Positions 8,709-17,500 of a DNA stretch of 64,000 nt are shown here, piece after piece. The notes under the pieces are model-generated. The model saw nothing but the letters and a program-made list of their open reading frames with translations. It was not told the origin of the DNA and made no database searches. Origin of the DNA: Pelolinea submarina (GTDB lineage Bacteria > Chloroflexota > Anaerolineae > Anaerolineales > Anaerolineaceae); the NCBI RefSeq assembly GCF_003966975.1, contig NZ_AP018437.1, positions 558,001 to 622,000 on the forward strand, read 5' to 3'. How positions within the stretch are numbered: position 1 is the stretch's first letter; each line of letters opens with the position of its first letter. Made by a program: the position numbers and the translations under genes.

Positions 8709-9704
8709 TTACTCGTTGAACAGCTCTCCGACGCTGCGGCCCTGATTGCCGCGGCAGATAACTTCCGCCAGAAGTTCCGCCAGGCTGATAATCTTCAGGC
8801 GATCGCCGAACTTGGCTTTATCCTCCAGCGAAATCGGAATGGTGTCGGTGGTGATGAACTGTTTGACCGGCAGATCCAGCAGCATATCCACGGAACCGGG
8901 CGGCAGGATGGGGTGAATGAAGACCACGTAGATATCACGGGCGCCCTGTTCTTTGATCAGGTTCACAGCCGCCGCGATGGTGCGTCCGGTACTAATCTCT
9001 TCATCAATTACGATGCAGTCATGGTTTCTTACCTCGCCAATCAGCGTCAGCGCTTTGGCGGTGGGGGCGTTGGAAAGGCGCCGTTTCTCAATGAAGGAGA
9101 GCGGCAGGTCCAGGCGCGCGGCATAATTGCGCGCTTTTTTGGCGAAACCCAAATCCGGCGAAACGATCACCGGGCGATGCATCTTCCTAACCATTTCTTC
9201 CAGGTGCGGGATGACCACGTGATACGCGTAGAGCACATCGCCGGGGATGGAGAAGAAGCCCTGGATCTGGTCGGCGTGCAGGTCAAAGGTGACATAGCGG
9301 TCCGCGCCGGCGACTTCAATCATGTCCGCTACCAGGCGGGCAGTGATGGGCACGCGCGGCTGGTCTTTTTTATCCGAACGCGTGTAGCACAGGTAAGGCA
9401 CAACTGCGGTGATACGCGCGGCGGAATCCAGGCGCAGCGTCTGGATCAGAATCAACAGTTCCATCAGGTTGCGATGCACAGGAATGGACGTGGTTTGGAT
9501 CACGTAACAGTCCTGGCCGCGCACGCTGGAATTTAGCTTGATAAAGATGTTATCGTTTGGATAGGTGACAATATCCCGTTCACACAACGTTAAATCCAGA
9601 TGTTTAGCAATGCTGTTGGCTAATTCAGGGCAGGCCGATCCGGCATATAGACGGATATTGCCATACATTGGAGAGTTTGAATGCATATGGTTAACCGCAT
9701 TCAT
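8709..9704 (-). CDS. prs: Ribose-phosphate pyrophosphokinase
   Basis: Makes PRPP from ribose-5-phosphate and ATP for nucleotide, histidine and tryptophan synthesis. The protein has 331 residues from the ATG at 9704, which is preceded by AGAAGG six bases upstream; the frame is open to 9740 but that start has no such site. Family signs are YAGSACPELA at the N terminus, TFDLHADQIQGFF in the middle and a PRPP loop VIDEEISTGRT. The PRPP loop differs from the common VDDMIDTAGT, so this is a divergent class. It follows the GNAT gene by 13 bases and is followed by a terminator. Confidence 0.92.
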   Translation of the reverse strand: MNAVNHMHSNSPMYGNIRLYAGSACPELANSIAKHLDLTLCERDIVTYPNDNIFIKLNSSVRGQDCYVIQTTSIPVHRNLMELLILIQTLRLDSAARITAVVPYLCYTRSDKKDQPRVPITARLVADMIEVAGADRYVTFDLHADQIQGFFSIPGDVLYAYHVVIPHLEEMVRKMHRPVIVSPDLGFAKKARNYAARLDLPLSFIEKRRLSNAPTAKALTLIGEVRNHDCIVIDEEISTGRTIAAAVNLIKEQGARDIYVVFIHPILPPGSVDMLLDLPVKQFITTDTIPISLEDKAKFGDRLKIISLAELLAEVICRGNQGRSVGELFNE

Positions 9705-9717
9705 GCAATACCTTCTT

Positions 9718-10257
9718 TCATTTTTGTTCCATCCATTCACTTTTAAGTATACTCATCAACAAGACGTCAATATATTTTCCGTCGAGATAATACGCCTGGC
9801 GCATCCGGCCCTCGTGTTGAAAACCAACTTTTTCATAGCAGTGGATACCGCGCGGGTTGGTCTCGAATACGCGCAGGTAAATGCGGTTCAGGTTTACGGA
9901 GCCAAACCCGAAATCCAGTATCATCTGCAACGCTTCCGTTCCGTATCCTTTATCCCAACAGGATTTATCCCCGATGAAGATTCCGATTTCAGCGCTGCGG
10001 ATACGTTGATCGAGATTCATCAGACCGACATCGCCTACCAGTTTCCAACCCCCATCTGTCTTCACCTCGATGGCGAGCGGCTGTTCCTCCACTCGATGAG
10101 TCAATGTATCCTGATACCATTGCTCTTCCTGTTCCGGCGAGAGCGGGGCAAACATACTGGTATTCCGAAAGACATCCGGGTCATTCATCCAAATGACAAA
10201 TTGAGCTAAGTCACCCTTGGTGATAGCCCGTAGTCTGATATGTTTCCCGGTAATCAC
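9718..10257 (-). CDS. GNAT N-acetyltransferase, RimJ/RimL-like
   Basis: A 179-residue acetyltransferase of the RimJ/RimL/SpeG type (Acetyltransf_3) that uses acetyl-CoA. The N terminus IRLRAITKGDLAQFVIWMNDP and the later segment SCWDKGYGTEALQMILDFGF (the acetyl-CoA loop, with GYGTEA in place of the common GxGxxA) support this. The substrate cannot be read from sequence. The start is GTG at 10257 with GGAGAA a few bases upstream. It lies 9 bases after aspS and 13 bases before prs, consistent with an aspS-GNAT-prs transcript. Confidence 0.85.
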   Translation of the reverse strand: MITGKHIRLRAITKGDLAQFVIWMNDPDVFRNTSMFAPLSPEQEEQWYQDTLTHRVEEQPLAIEVKTDGGWKLVGDVGLMNLDQRIRSAEIGIFIGDKSCWDKGYGTEALQMILDFGFGSVNLNRIYLRVFETNPRGIHCYEKVGFQHEGRMRQAYYLDGKYIDVLLMSILKSEWMEQK

Positions 10258-10266
10258 GAATTCTCC

Positions 10267-11589
10267 TTAGGGGGTTAGGCGGTTGGGGCCGCGGAAGAGG
10301 AAGACGCTTTCGCGGATGTTGGGCAGTCCCAGCAAAACCATCAACACGCGGGAAAGGCCCATGCCAAAGCCGCCATGCGGCGGCGCGCCGTAGCGGAAGA
10401 AGTCCAAATAATATTGGATGTTCTCCAAACCCAAGCCTTTTTCAAGCGCCTGCTGCCTGAGCACTTCATAACGGTGTTCGCGCTGGGCGCCGGTGGCGAT
10501 CTCCAGCCCGCCCGCAATCAGGTCAAAGCTGCGGGTCAGTTCGGGAGCGTCGGGGTGGCGCATGTGGTAGAAAGGCCGCACGCTGATGGGCCAATCGATC
10601 ACGAACAGGAAATCGCTGTCGTATTTTTCTTTGACGTAATCCGCGATGGCGCGTTCCCCGCCCGGGTCAAGGTCGCCCTTGCGTTCCGGCGGCAGTTTGT
10701 AGCCTTGGGCTTTCAGGATGGCGTAAGCTTCCGCCATGGTCAGGCGCGGGAAGGGTACTTCCGGTACTTTGATATCGACACCGAACACGGCTTGGATCTC
10801 GCTGCCGTAGGTTTCTTTGACGCGTTTATATGCGTATTGCAGCCATTTTTCGGTGAAGGCCATTACGTCTTCGTGGCTTTCAATCCAGGATATTTCCATG
10901 TCCAGGCCGGTGAATTCGGTCATGTGGCGGGAAGTAAAGGAAGGATCGGCACGGAAAACCGGCCCGATTTCGAAGACGCGTTCGAACCCGGCGGCCATGG
11001 CCATCTGCTTATAGAACTGCGGGCTTTGTGCCAGGTAAGCTTTGCGTTCGAAATACAGCACCTCGAAAAGCTCGGCGCCCGATTCGCTGGGACTGCCGGT
11101 AATCTTGGGGGAGTGGATTTCGATGAACTGGTTTTCCAGCCAATACTCGCGCATGGCGTGTTCCAGCACGGTTTGAACTTTGAAGAGCAGCAGGTTTTGT
11201 TCGCGGCGCAGGTCCAGGTAACGCCAATCCATGCGGAAATCGATGGCCGGCAGGTTATCGTTGTCGAAGGGGTCAAAGGGCAGCGGGGTTTCCGCGGCGT
11301 TTTCAACCGTGAGGGTTTCAAGCTGGATTTCCAGCCCGCCCAGCTTGACCACTTTGTTCTCCACCACCTTACCGGTGATGGTTAAGGCGGATTCACTGCC
11401 AAGCGTGGAAATCATATCGCCCAATTCGGGGTTGCCGGGGCGGTAATGAGCCACCTGCACCAGTCCGGTGCGGTCGCGCATAATTAGGAATTGCATGTTT
11501 TTCTGGTCGCGCAGGGTTTGCAGCCAGCCCTGAATTGTGACGGTTTCGTTTAGATGTTCTTTCAGACTGCCAATCGGAGTTCGGTCCAT
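10267..11589 (-). CDS. aspS: Aspartyl-tRNA synthetase, archaeal-type (probably non-discriminating)
   Basis: A class II synthetase of 440 residues: an N-terminal OB-fold anticodon domain (about 1-105) and the catalytic core, without the GAD insertion that makes typical bacterial AspRS about 590 residues long. Motif 2 is FEIGPVFRADPSFTSRHMTE and motif 3 is GFGMGLSRVLM; the C terminus GPNRLTP is typical of the archaeal/eukaryotic group. Many enzymes of this group charge both tRNA(Asp) and tRNA(Asn) and depend on GatCAB; whether this one does cannot be told here. AGGAG lies before the ATG. Confidence 0.9.
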   Translation of the reverse strand: MDRTPIGSLKEHLNETVTIQGWLQTLRDQKNMQFLIMRDRTGLVQVAHYRPGNPELGDMISTLGSESALTITGKVVENKVVKLGGLEIQLETLTVENAAETPLPFDPFDNDNLPAIDFRMDWRYLDLRREQNLLLFKVQTVLEHAMREYWLENQFIEIHSPKITGSPSESGAELFEVLYFERKAYLAQSPQFYKQMAMAAGFERVFEIGPVFRADPSFTSRHMTEFTGLDMEISWIESHEDVMAFTEKWLQYAYKRVKETYGSEIQAVFGVDIKVPEVPFPRLTMAEAYAILKAQGYKLPPERKGDLDPGGERAIADYVKEKYDSDFLFVIDWPISVRPFYHMRHPDAPELTRSFDLIAGGLEIATGAQREHRYEVLRQQALEKGLGLENIQYYLDFFRYGAPPHGGFGMGLSRVLMVLLGLPNIRESVFLFRGPNRLTP

Positions 11590-11681
11590 AATTGCTTACT
11601 TCTCCTGATAGAAATAATAAGTTAATGCCTCATGTGAATTGTAATCCACAAACTATTATCTTACCAAAAGAAGACATTTTT

Positions 11682-12644
11682 TCAGGAAAATAAACGTTCG
11701 ATCAGGCTGTAAGGGGAGGTTTCGCGCTTGCGCAGGCTTTGCAGCGCCTCGGACAGGTTTGCCTGAGGTTGGCTGCGCTGCCAATCTTCATATAAACGCT
11801 CGCGCAGCAGGCGGTTGAACAGGTCTTCCAGGCGGGCTTGCGCGCGCCGCTCCCATTCTCCGCTGGCGTTCAGCCAGGTGAAATGCTCATGTATAGCCGC
11901 CGCCAGGCTAACCATCCCTTCGCGGTTGAGCGCAGAGGTCAGTTGTACAGGCACTTTCCATGCGGCTTGCGGCGCGGATGTTTCAGCTTTCAATTCCGCC
12001 CCAATTTCCAGCATGGCCGCCAGCGTGTGCGCGGCGGATTCGGCCCCGCTCTTATCGGATTTGTTGACCACCAGAATGTCGGCGATCTCCAGAATACCGG
12101 CCTTGGCGGCCTGGATGTCGTCGCCCAAGCCGGGCGCCTCGACCACCAGGGTGGTGTGCGCCAGGCGCGCGATGTCCACTTCGGACTGCCCCGCGCCGAC
12201 CGTTTCCACCAGGATGATGTCAAAGCCGGCTGCTTCCAGCGCCAGCACCAGCTCTCCAGCGGCACGCGCCAGGCCGCCCAAAGCGCCGCGGCTGGCCATC
12301 GAGCGGATGAATATCTCCGGACATTCCATCAGGTCGCGCATGCGCACGCGGTCGCCCAACAGCGCCCCGCCGCTGAACGGGCTGCTGGGGTCCATCGCCA
12401 GCACGGCCACGCGCCGCGCGGGCTGGGAGCCGTCCGCTTGTGCCAGCTGCAGCGCCAGGCGATTAACCAGGCTGGACTTGCCCGACCCGGATGGGCCGGT
12501 CACGCCGATGATATGAGATTTTCCGGTATGGGGAAATAATGCATCCAGTGCGGCCCTGCCCCGCGGCTGGTCATTTTCCAGCCAGGTCAGCAGGCGGGCT
12601 AATGCCAGGCGATCTCCCTGCAGGACGCGTTCAGGAATATCCAT
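11682..12644 (-). CDS. meaB: Methylmalonyl-CoA mutase-associated GTPase MeaB
   Basis: A G3E P-loop GTPase that guards cobalamin loading and prevents inactivation of methylmalonyl-CoA mutase. The 320-residue protein has the Walker A motif GVTGPSGSGKSSL near residue 50, the switch segment ETVGAGQSEVDIA, and NKSD for guanine recognition. It is full length. It follows the B12-binding mutase subunit gene by 23 bases on the same strand, so the pair is almost certainly cotranscribed. The catalytic large subunit of the mutase is not in the window. Confidence 0.95.
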   Translation of the reverse strand: MDIPERVLQGDRLALARLLTWLENDQPRGRAALDALFPHTGKSHIIGVTGPSGSGKSSLVNRLALQLAQADGSQPARRVAVLAMDPSSPFSGGALLGDRVRMRDLMECPEIFIRSMASRGALGGLARAAGELVLALEAAGFDIILVETVGAGQSEVDIARLAHTTLVVEAPGLGDDIQAAKAGILEIADILVVNKSDKSGAESAAHTLAAMLEIGAELKAETSAPQAAWKVPVQLTSALNREGMVSLAAAIHEHFTWLNASGEWERRAQARLEDLFNRLLRERLYEDWQRSQPQANLSEALQSLRKRETSPYSLIERLFS

Positions 12645-12667
12645 TTAATTAATCCGGTGTTTGGTTT

Positions 12668-13066
12668 TCAGGCCGGTTCCACCATTTGCGTTAAATCCGC
12701 GATGACTTGCGTGGTGGGGGTGCCGGGGCCGTAAACGGCTTTCACGCCCAGCTTCTCCAGTTCACGCGCGTCTTCTTCGGGGATAATGCCGCCCACAAAG
12801 ACACACACCTCGCCCTGCCCGTTGGCTTTCATCAACTCCAGCACACGCGGAACCAGCGTCATGTGCGCGCCGGAAAGGATGGACAACCCCACGGCGTCCA
12901 CGTCTTCCTGCATGGCAGCATTGGTGATCATTTCCGGCGTTTGGCGCAAGCCGGTATATATCACTTCCATGCCGGCGTCGCGCAGGGCGCGCGCGATCAC
13001 TTTGGCGCCGCGGTCATGACCGTCCAGGCCGGGTTTGGCTATCAGTACGCGAATTTTACGATTCAT
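12668..13066 (-). CDS. Methylmalonyl-CoA mutase, cobalamin-binding small subunit
   Basis: A stand-alone 132-residue B12-binding domain. The lower axial ligand motif DGHDRG near residue 16 is intact, followed by the SIL (residues 63-65) and GG (92-93) motifs of the DxHxxG...SxL...GG cobalamin fold. In two-part mutases this domain pairs with a separate catalytic subunit to interconvert succinyl-CoA and methylmalonyl-CoA. Its position 23 bases before meaB supports mutase over methionine synthase or glutamate mutase. The start ATG has no strong Shine-Dalgarno sequence; a perfect TATAAT on the minus strand lies 20 bases upstream at 13087-13092. Confidence 0.92.
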   Translation of the reverse strand: MNRKIRVLIAKPGLDGHDRGAKVIARALRDAGMEVIYTGLRQTPEMITNAAMQEDVDAVGLSILSGAHMTLVPRVLELMKANGQGEVCVFVGGIIPEEDARELEKLGVKAVYGPGTPTTQVIADLTQMVEPA

Positions 13067-13086
13067 GGTTAATATCCATATAAGAA

Positions 13087-13092
13087 ATTATA
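13087..13092 (-). promoter_or_regulatory. Candidate -10 box for the mutase small subunit-meaB pair
   Basis: A perfect TATAAT read on the minus strand, 20 bases before the ATG at 13066. The expected -35 position shows no clear TTGACA-like hexamer. Confidence 0.45.
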
Positions 13093-13147
13093 ATGCGAGC
13101 TTCATGCTTATTAATGAACCGAAATGAAAAAACCGTCAAGTATCTTT

Positions 13148-13153
13148 TATAAT
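13148..13153 (+). promoter_or_regulatory. Candidate -10 box for the DUF3048 lipoprotein gene
   Basis: A perfect TATAAT 22 bases before the ATG at 13176, giving a very short leader. The -35 region is not clear. Confidence 0.5.
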
Positions 13154-13175
13154 CTTAAGTTCGAGAAAAAACCAT

Positions 13176-14318
13176 ATGATTAAAACACGCATGATTATCA
13201 GTCTGATACTGGCAGCGTTGTTTGGCGCCTGCCAATCGGAGGCACAATCCATACAAGACACAGCCGTGGCGGCTGAAGCAACCATGGCGCAGGCTGTCCA
13301 GAGCACACTGGCGCCCACCGCCACGCCCGAACCGGTGATTAACCCGCTGACCGGCCTGGCGGTTGACAATCCGGAGCTGTTGAACCGCCGTCCGATTATG
13401 GTGAAGGTATCCAATTATCCGCAGTACGGCCGGCCGCATGCCGGGCTTTCTGCCGCGGATATTGTCTTTGACTATTACATCGGCTACGGCACCAATCGTT
13501 TTCTGGCAGTTTATTATGGGCAGGATTGCGATACCATCGGCCCGGTGCGTTCCGGGCGTTTCGTGGATGCGCAATTGGTGACCATGTACAGCGGCGTCCT
13601 GGCATACGGCAGCGCGGATGAAGACACGGATGTGGAAATTAATGAAAAATTGGGCGACTATGCCATCTCAAACCTGGAAGCGCCCGATCCGGCCTTTATA
13701 GGGACCGATACCCACAGCGTGGTGGGTGTGTTTGCCAATTCAGCCGCCCTCAGCCAATACGTAACCGAGCAGGGTTTGGCAAACGGCGCCCCCGATTTAC
13801 CCGGTATGGTTTTTTCCGAGGAAGTACCTAACCATGGGCAATACGCCGATCAGGTTAACATCCTGTTCAATTACAACAATCGCGGCGAGTGGCGCTACGA
13901 TAAATCCAGCGGTAAATACCTGCGCTGGATCGAATACTTCGAGGATGAGGACGATAATACCTACGATATGATCCCACTGGTTGATCGCAACACTGGCAAC
14001 CAGCTGGCTTTCTCCAACGTCGTTATCATTTACGCAAAATATACCGAACTAGCTCCCAGCCGCTATTTGATTGATATTTGGGGCAATGACAAAGGCAAAA
14101 AAGCCTACTTCTTCCGCGACGGCCAGGTTTTTGAAGGCAAATGGCGCGCCAAGAATGACACTGATCCAATGGAGTTTTTTAATGACCAGGGTGAACCTAT
14201 GGCGCTCAAACCCGGCAACACCTGGATTGTAATTGCCGGATTGAACTCGACCTACGAAGAGGTCGAACCCAACGTGTGGGAACTGTTCTTTTATCCCCCT
14301 GTGGTTTCAGAGAACTGA
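13176..14318 (+). CDS. DUF3048 domain lipoprotein (YerB-like)
   Basis: A 380-residue exported lipoprotein: signal peptide with lipobox LFGAC (C19), a short linker, then the DUF3048 region beginning NPLTGLAVDNPELLNRRPIMVKVSN and including the conserved GPVRSGRFVD segment at about residue 128. The family is common in Gram-positive bacteria and Chloroflexota, includes Bacillus YerB, and has no firmly known activity. It probably sits on the outer face of the cytoplasmic membrane. A 10-bp hairpin terminator follows. Confidence 0.85.
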   Translation: MIKTRMIISLILAALFGACQSEAQSIQDTAVAAEATMAQAVQSTLAPTATPEPVINPLTGLAVDNPELLNRRPIMVKVSNYPQYGRPHAGLSAADIVFDYYIGYGTNRFLAVYYGQDCDTIGPVRSGRFVDAQLVTMYSGVLAYGSADEDTDVEINEKLGDYAISNLEAPDPAFIGTDTHSVVGVFANSAALSQYVTEQGLANGAPDLPGMVFSEEVPNHGQYADQVNILFNYNNRGEWRYDKSSGKYLRWIEYFEDEDDNTYDMIPLVDRNTGNQLAFSNVVIIYAKYTELAPSRYLIDIWGNDKGKKAYFFRDGQVFEGKWRAKNDTDPMEFFNDQGEPMALKPGNTWIVIAGLNSTYEEVEPNVWELFFYPPVVSEN

Positions 14319-14365
14319 TAGAAAATTTTAAACCACTCGCAATACGGGTTTTCTAACGAATAAAG

Positions 14366-14408
14366 AAGAGAGAGCTCACTGAACTTGTCAAAGCGGCTCT
14401 CTCTTTTT
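14366..14408 (+). terminator. Terminator with a repeat-derived loop
   Basis: A perfect 10-bp stem, AAGAGAGAGC (14366-14375) with GCTCTCTCTT (14396-14405), runs into a T-run to 14408. The 20-base loop contains a degenerate copy (CACTGAACTTGTCAAAG) of the interspersed repeat seen at 14449, 14505 and 39941. Confidence 0.75.
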
Positions 14409-14448
14409 GCTTGTTGGTTGAGCACGTTGGCTTCGACACCCCACGCTT

Positions 14449-14466
14449 CCCTTCGACAAGCTCAGG
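14449..14466 (+). repeat. Short interspersed repeat, copy 1
   Basis: CCCTTCGACAAGCTCAGG. The same 18-mer recurs at 39941-39958, and an inverted near-copy lies 39 bases downstream. Within the 263-base gap between the DUF3048 gene and the beta-helix gene no coding signal is seen. Confidence 0.8.
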
Positions 14467-14495
14467 CCAGGCGCTCAGCCAACTTTGTAGAAACG

Positions 14496-14534
14496 AAGAG
14501 GGTTCCCTGAGTTTGTCGAAGGGACCCTCTTTGT
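14496..14534. repeat. Hairpin with interspersed repeat, copy 2 (inverted)
   Basis: CCCTGAGTTTGTCGAAGGG (14505-14523) is a near-exact inverse copy of the repeat at 14449. It sits inside a longer stem, AAGAGGGTTCCCT with AGGGACCCTCTT, which is followed by TTTGTTT and could act as a second terminator. Confidence 0.7.
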
Positions 14535-14581
14535 TTAATCTTGCACTCGTTGGCCATGATGAGCTTAGCCAACTCTGTGTA

Positions 14582-17500
14582 TTAATACGTCACATTTAAG
14601 TTCCGATCGCCGTCCATATCCGTGTCATTGCCGAAGTAGCTCACCGAGAAGAGCTGGGGCATTTCAGGCACTGTACCGAGCACGTCGATGCCGTTGCCCT
14701 CGTTGCCGATGAAGGTACTGTAATAGATCTTCAGGTAGGACGGGTCGGGGATTTCGATGTAGAGACCGTCGCCGTCATAGCCTACACCATTAGACATGCT
14801 TTGGATGTATTTCAGCGTCACGGAGGGACCGCCGGATTTGATTTGCATGCCGTCTCTGGCGTTCAGGCGCGTGACGACATTGGTGACAGTGATAGTACCG
14901 CTGCCGAACTCGTTGTTGAGAATCATGCCGTTGCCACCGTTCTGGATGGCGATCACATTGTCAACCGTGATACTGCTGTTGGAATAAAGCGCCAGGCCGG
15001 ACGCGCCGTTATCTGAAATGTTGTTTTCACCCATACTGCCCAATAAACTGATAGTACCGCTGCCGTAGGTGTTATCGACGAAGATACCGTTGGAGCCGTT
15101 GTTGACCGCCAGAATGTTGTTGGTAGTCACGTTGCCTGAAGAGTGAATCTCCAGACCTTTAAGGGTGTTTTGGTTGACTTCTGCTTTGTACACAATCACG
15201 TAGGCCCCGTTGGCGCTGGTGTTGTCGATGTACGCGCCGGTATAGCTGTTATCGCGCAGGAACATACGGCCATTATTGATGATGGAGACGTTGCCGCCGG
15301 CTTCGATGTACAGGCCGAATTTGGTGTTGTAGCTGAATGAACTGGTGTTCTTCTTGGAAGTCGAGCTGACCAATACTGCGCCGCTGCCGGCGGTGCTGTC
15401 GATGTTGATACCGTCTTCACCATTTTGCATTGCGCTCAAGTTGAGCAGGGTCACCGAACCGGCTGTCAAAATCTCCAATCCATCGTAGTTGTTGTGATAG
15501 AAATTGGGCGCTTCATTGAATACACTGGTGGTGATGACAATGTTCCCGCTGCCGCCGTCGTTATCCAGATGCGCGCCGGAGAAGCGGTACATGGTCGGGT
15601 ATTCCAAAGCCTCGTCATTGAGCGTCAAAGTGTAGTTGCCGGTCTCGCCGTCGCTGGCGCTGACACGGATGTAGTAGTTGCCGTTAGCCGGTAGTGTGAA
15701 GGTCAGGCGAGCATCAGTGACGCCATAGCTGTCGTCATCGGTTGCGATCAGGTTGCCGTCCTTGTCAAAGACTTCCAGGAGTACGTCGAATTCATCGCTT
15801 TCCAGGATAATGTCGACCGTGTCATCGGTAAAGCCATCAAACCACCAGGTGTCGGATTCATAGTAAGGAGTCAGGTGTTCAAAAATTGTCTCGCCCAGCA
15901 GGTCGATTTGACCATTGTTGACTGAATTGTAGCGGCTCTGTACGCCGGTCAGGTAAATAGATCCGTTGGAATTGACCCACAAGCCGTTGCCCTGGTTGGC
16001 TTCAAAGTTGGTGTCAAAGAGAAAAACGTTGCGTACCGATGCAGTGGCATCGTTGTCGATAAATGCGCCGCCGCCGTAGTTGGCAATCACGTTGCCGCCA
16101 ATGAGCGATACTACACCGTTCGAGTAGACCTCGATACTGTAGGTATTCAGCGGATTCTTCCAACCGTTACCGGAAAAACTGCTGATGAAGTTCTTGGAGG
16201 TTTTCGATGTGACGTTACCGGTCTCCAGCAAGTATTGGTTCTTGACGTATAACCCGCTATAACCGTTGGCGTCCGCTTGCACATCATACAAATATACATG
16301 CCCGCTGGCATAGATTGAGAGGCCGTAAAGCTGGTTGGAGTTGAACTTATTCACTGTCCCGGCTGAGCGTATGTAAACCGAACCATTGCCAAGGCAGTAA
16401 TCACCGGAGAGGATGCAGTTATTCAGGACTGCGCCGCCGCTCCCGTTGGAGCTGGCGCTGATGCTGGTGACATAAATACTGCCGCTGGAAGCCGCAAACA
16501 AGCCAATTTCCGAATTGCTGTCAAATAAACTAACCACTCCTTTATCCATCATTTGGACGGTGATGTTGCCGCTGCCGGTTGCATTGTATAAATAAGCACC
16601 GGTATCTCCGTTATCGGAGGCGCTCAGGTTGTATGCGGTAATGGTGCTCTTACTTTTTACCTCAATTCCGGAGTAGTTGTTGTCGTTGAATTCGTTGTTG
16701 AAATTGGTGCTGCCTTTATTAATGGACACCGAGCCGTTGCCGGCGGAGGCGTCAATCAAAGCGCCATAGAAAGCGAAATCCGTTCCATAATCATGCAGTT
16801 CATCGTTGATGGATAACGTGTAGTTTCCGTGGTTGCTGTCCGCTGCCATCACCCGAATATAGTACTTGCCCAACTCTGTCAAAGAGATGTTGATCTCCGC
16901 ATCATATTCGCTGTACGTATTGTCATCGCTGGCCAGCAGGTTGCCGCTGGCATCATACAATTCCAGGTAAGCGTCAAATTCCAGGCTTTCCAGGATGATG
17001 GCGAAATCCGTGATGGTGGTTGATTCAGTGACCTCAAACCACCAGGTGTCGTAGGTGCTGATGGATGTCAGGCGTTCATAGACCGTTTCGCCTTCCATCA
17101 CGATGTCGGAATAAATCAGTGAGTTGTAGGAAGCTGTGACACCGTACAGCATAATGTTGCCTTTGGTGTAAGCCAGCAAACCGGAACCCTGGTTCTCATT
17201 GAAGGTGCCGTCGTTGATGCGGATGTATGGCGCAGAGATGGTAGCGTCTTTGTTATAGAGATAAGCGCCGGCCGCGTAGTTGTTATTAGCCTCAATGGAT
17301 TTCAAATAAATATTCCCGTAGGTACGGATTTCCAGGCCGGGATATGTGCCCTGGTTGAGCGAACCATTGTAATTGAAGGAGTTGGTCACGCCTTTGGACG
17401 CGTTGATGGTAACCGGCTGAATGGCCAATTCCAATTGGTTGTTCACGTACAGCCCGTTATTACCGTTCTGGTCGGCATTGACGTTCATCAGGTAAACGCT

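Noticed and set aside
10375..11385. 336-residue plus-strand ORF
   Set aside because: It is antisense to aspS in a GC-rich gene; the aspS frame has clear synthetase motifs and the antisense peptide has none.
11815..12539. Two 233-residue plus-strand ORFs
   Set aside because: They are shadows of meaB, low-complexity Ala/Ser/Arg-rich peptides without family signs.
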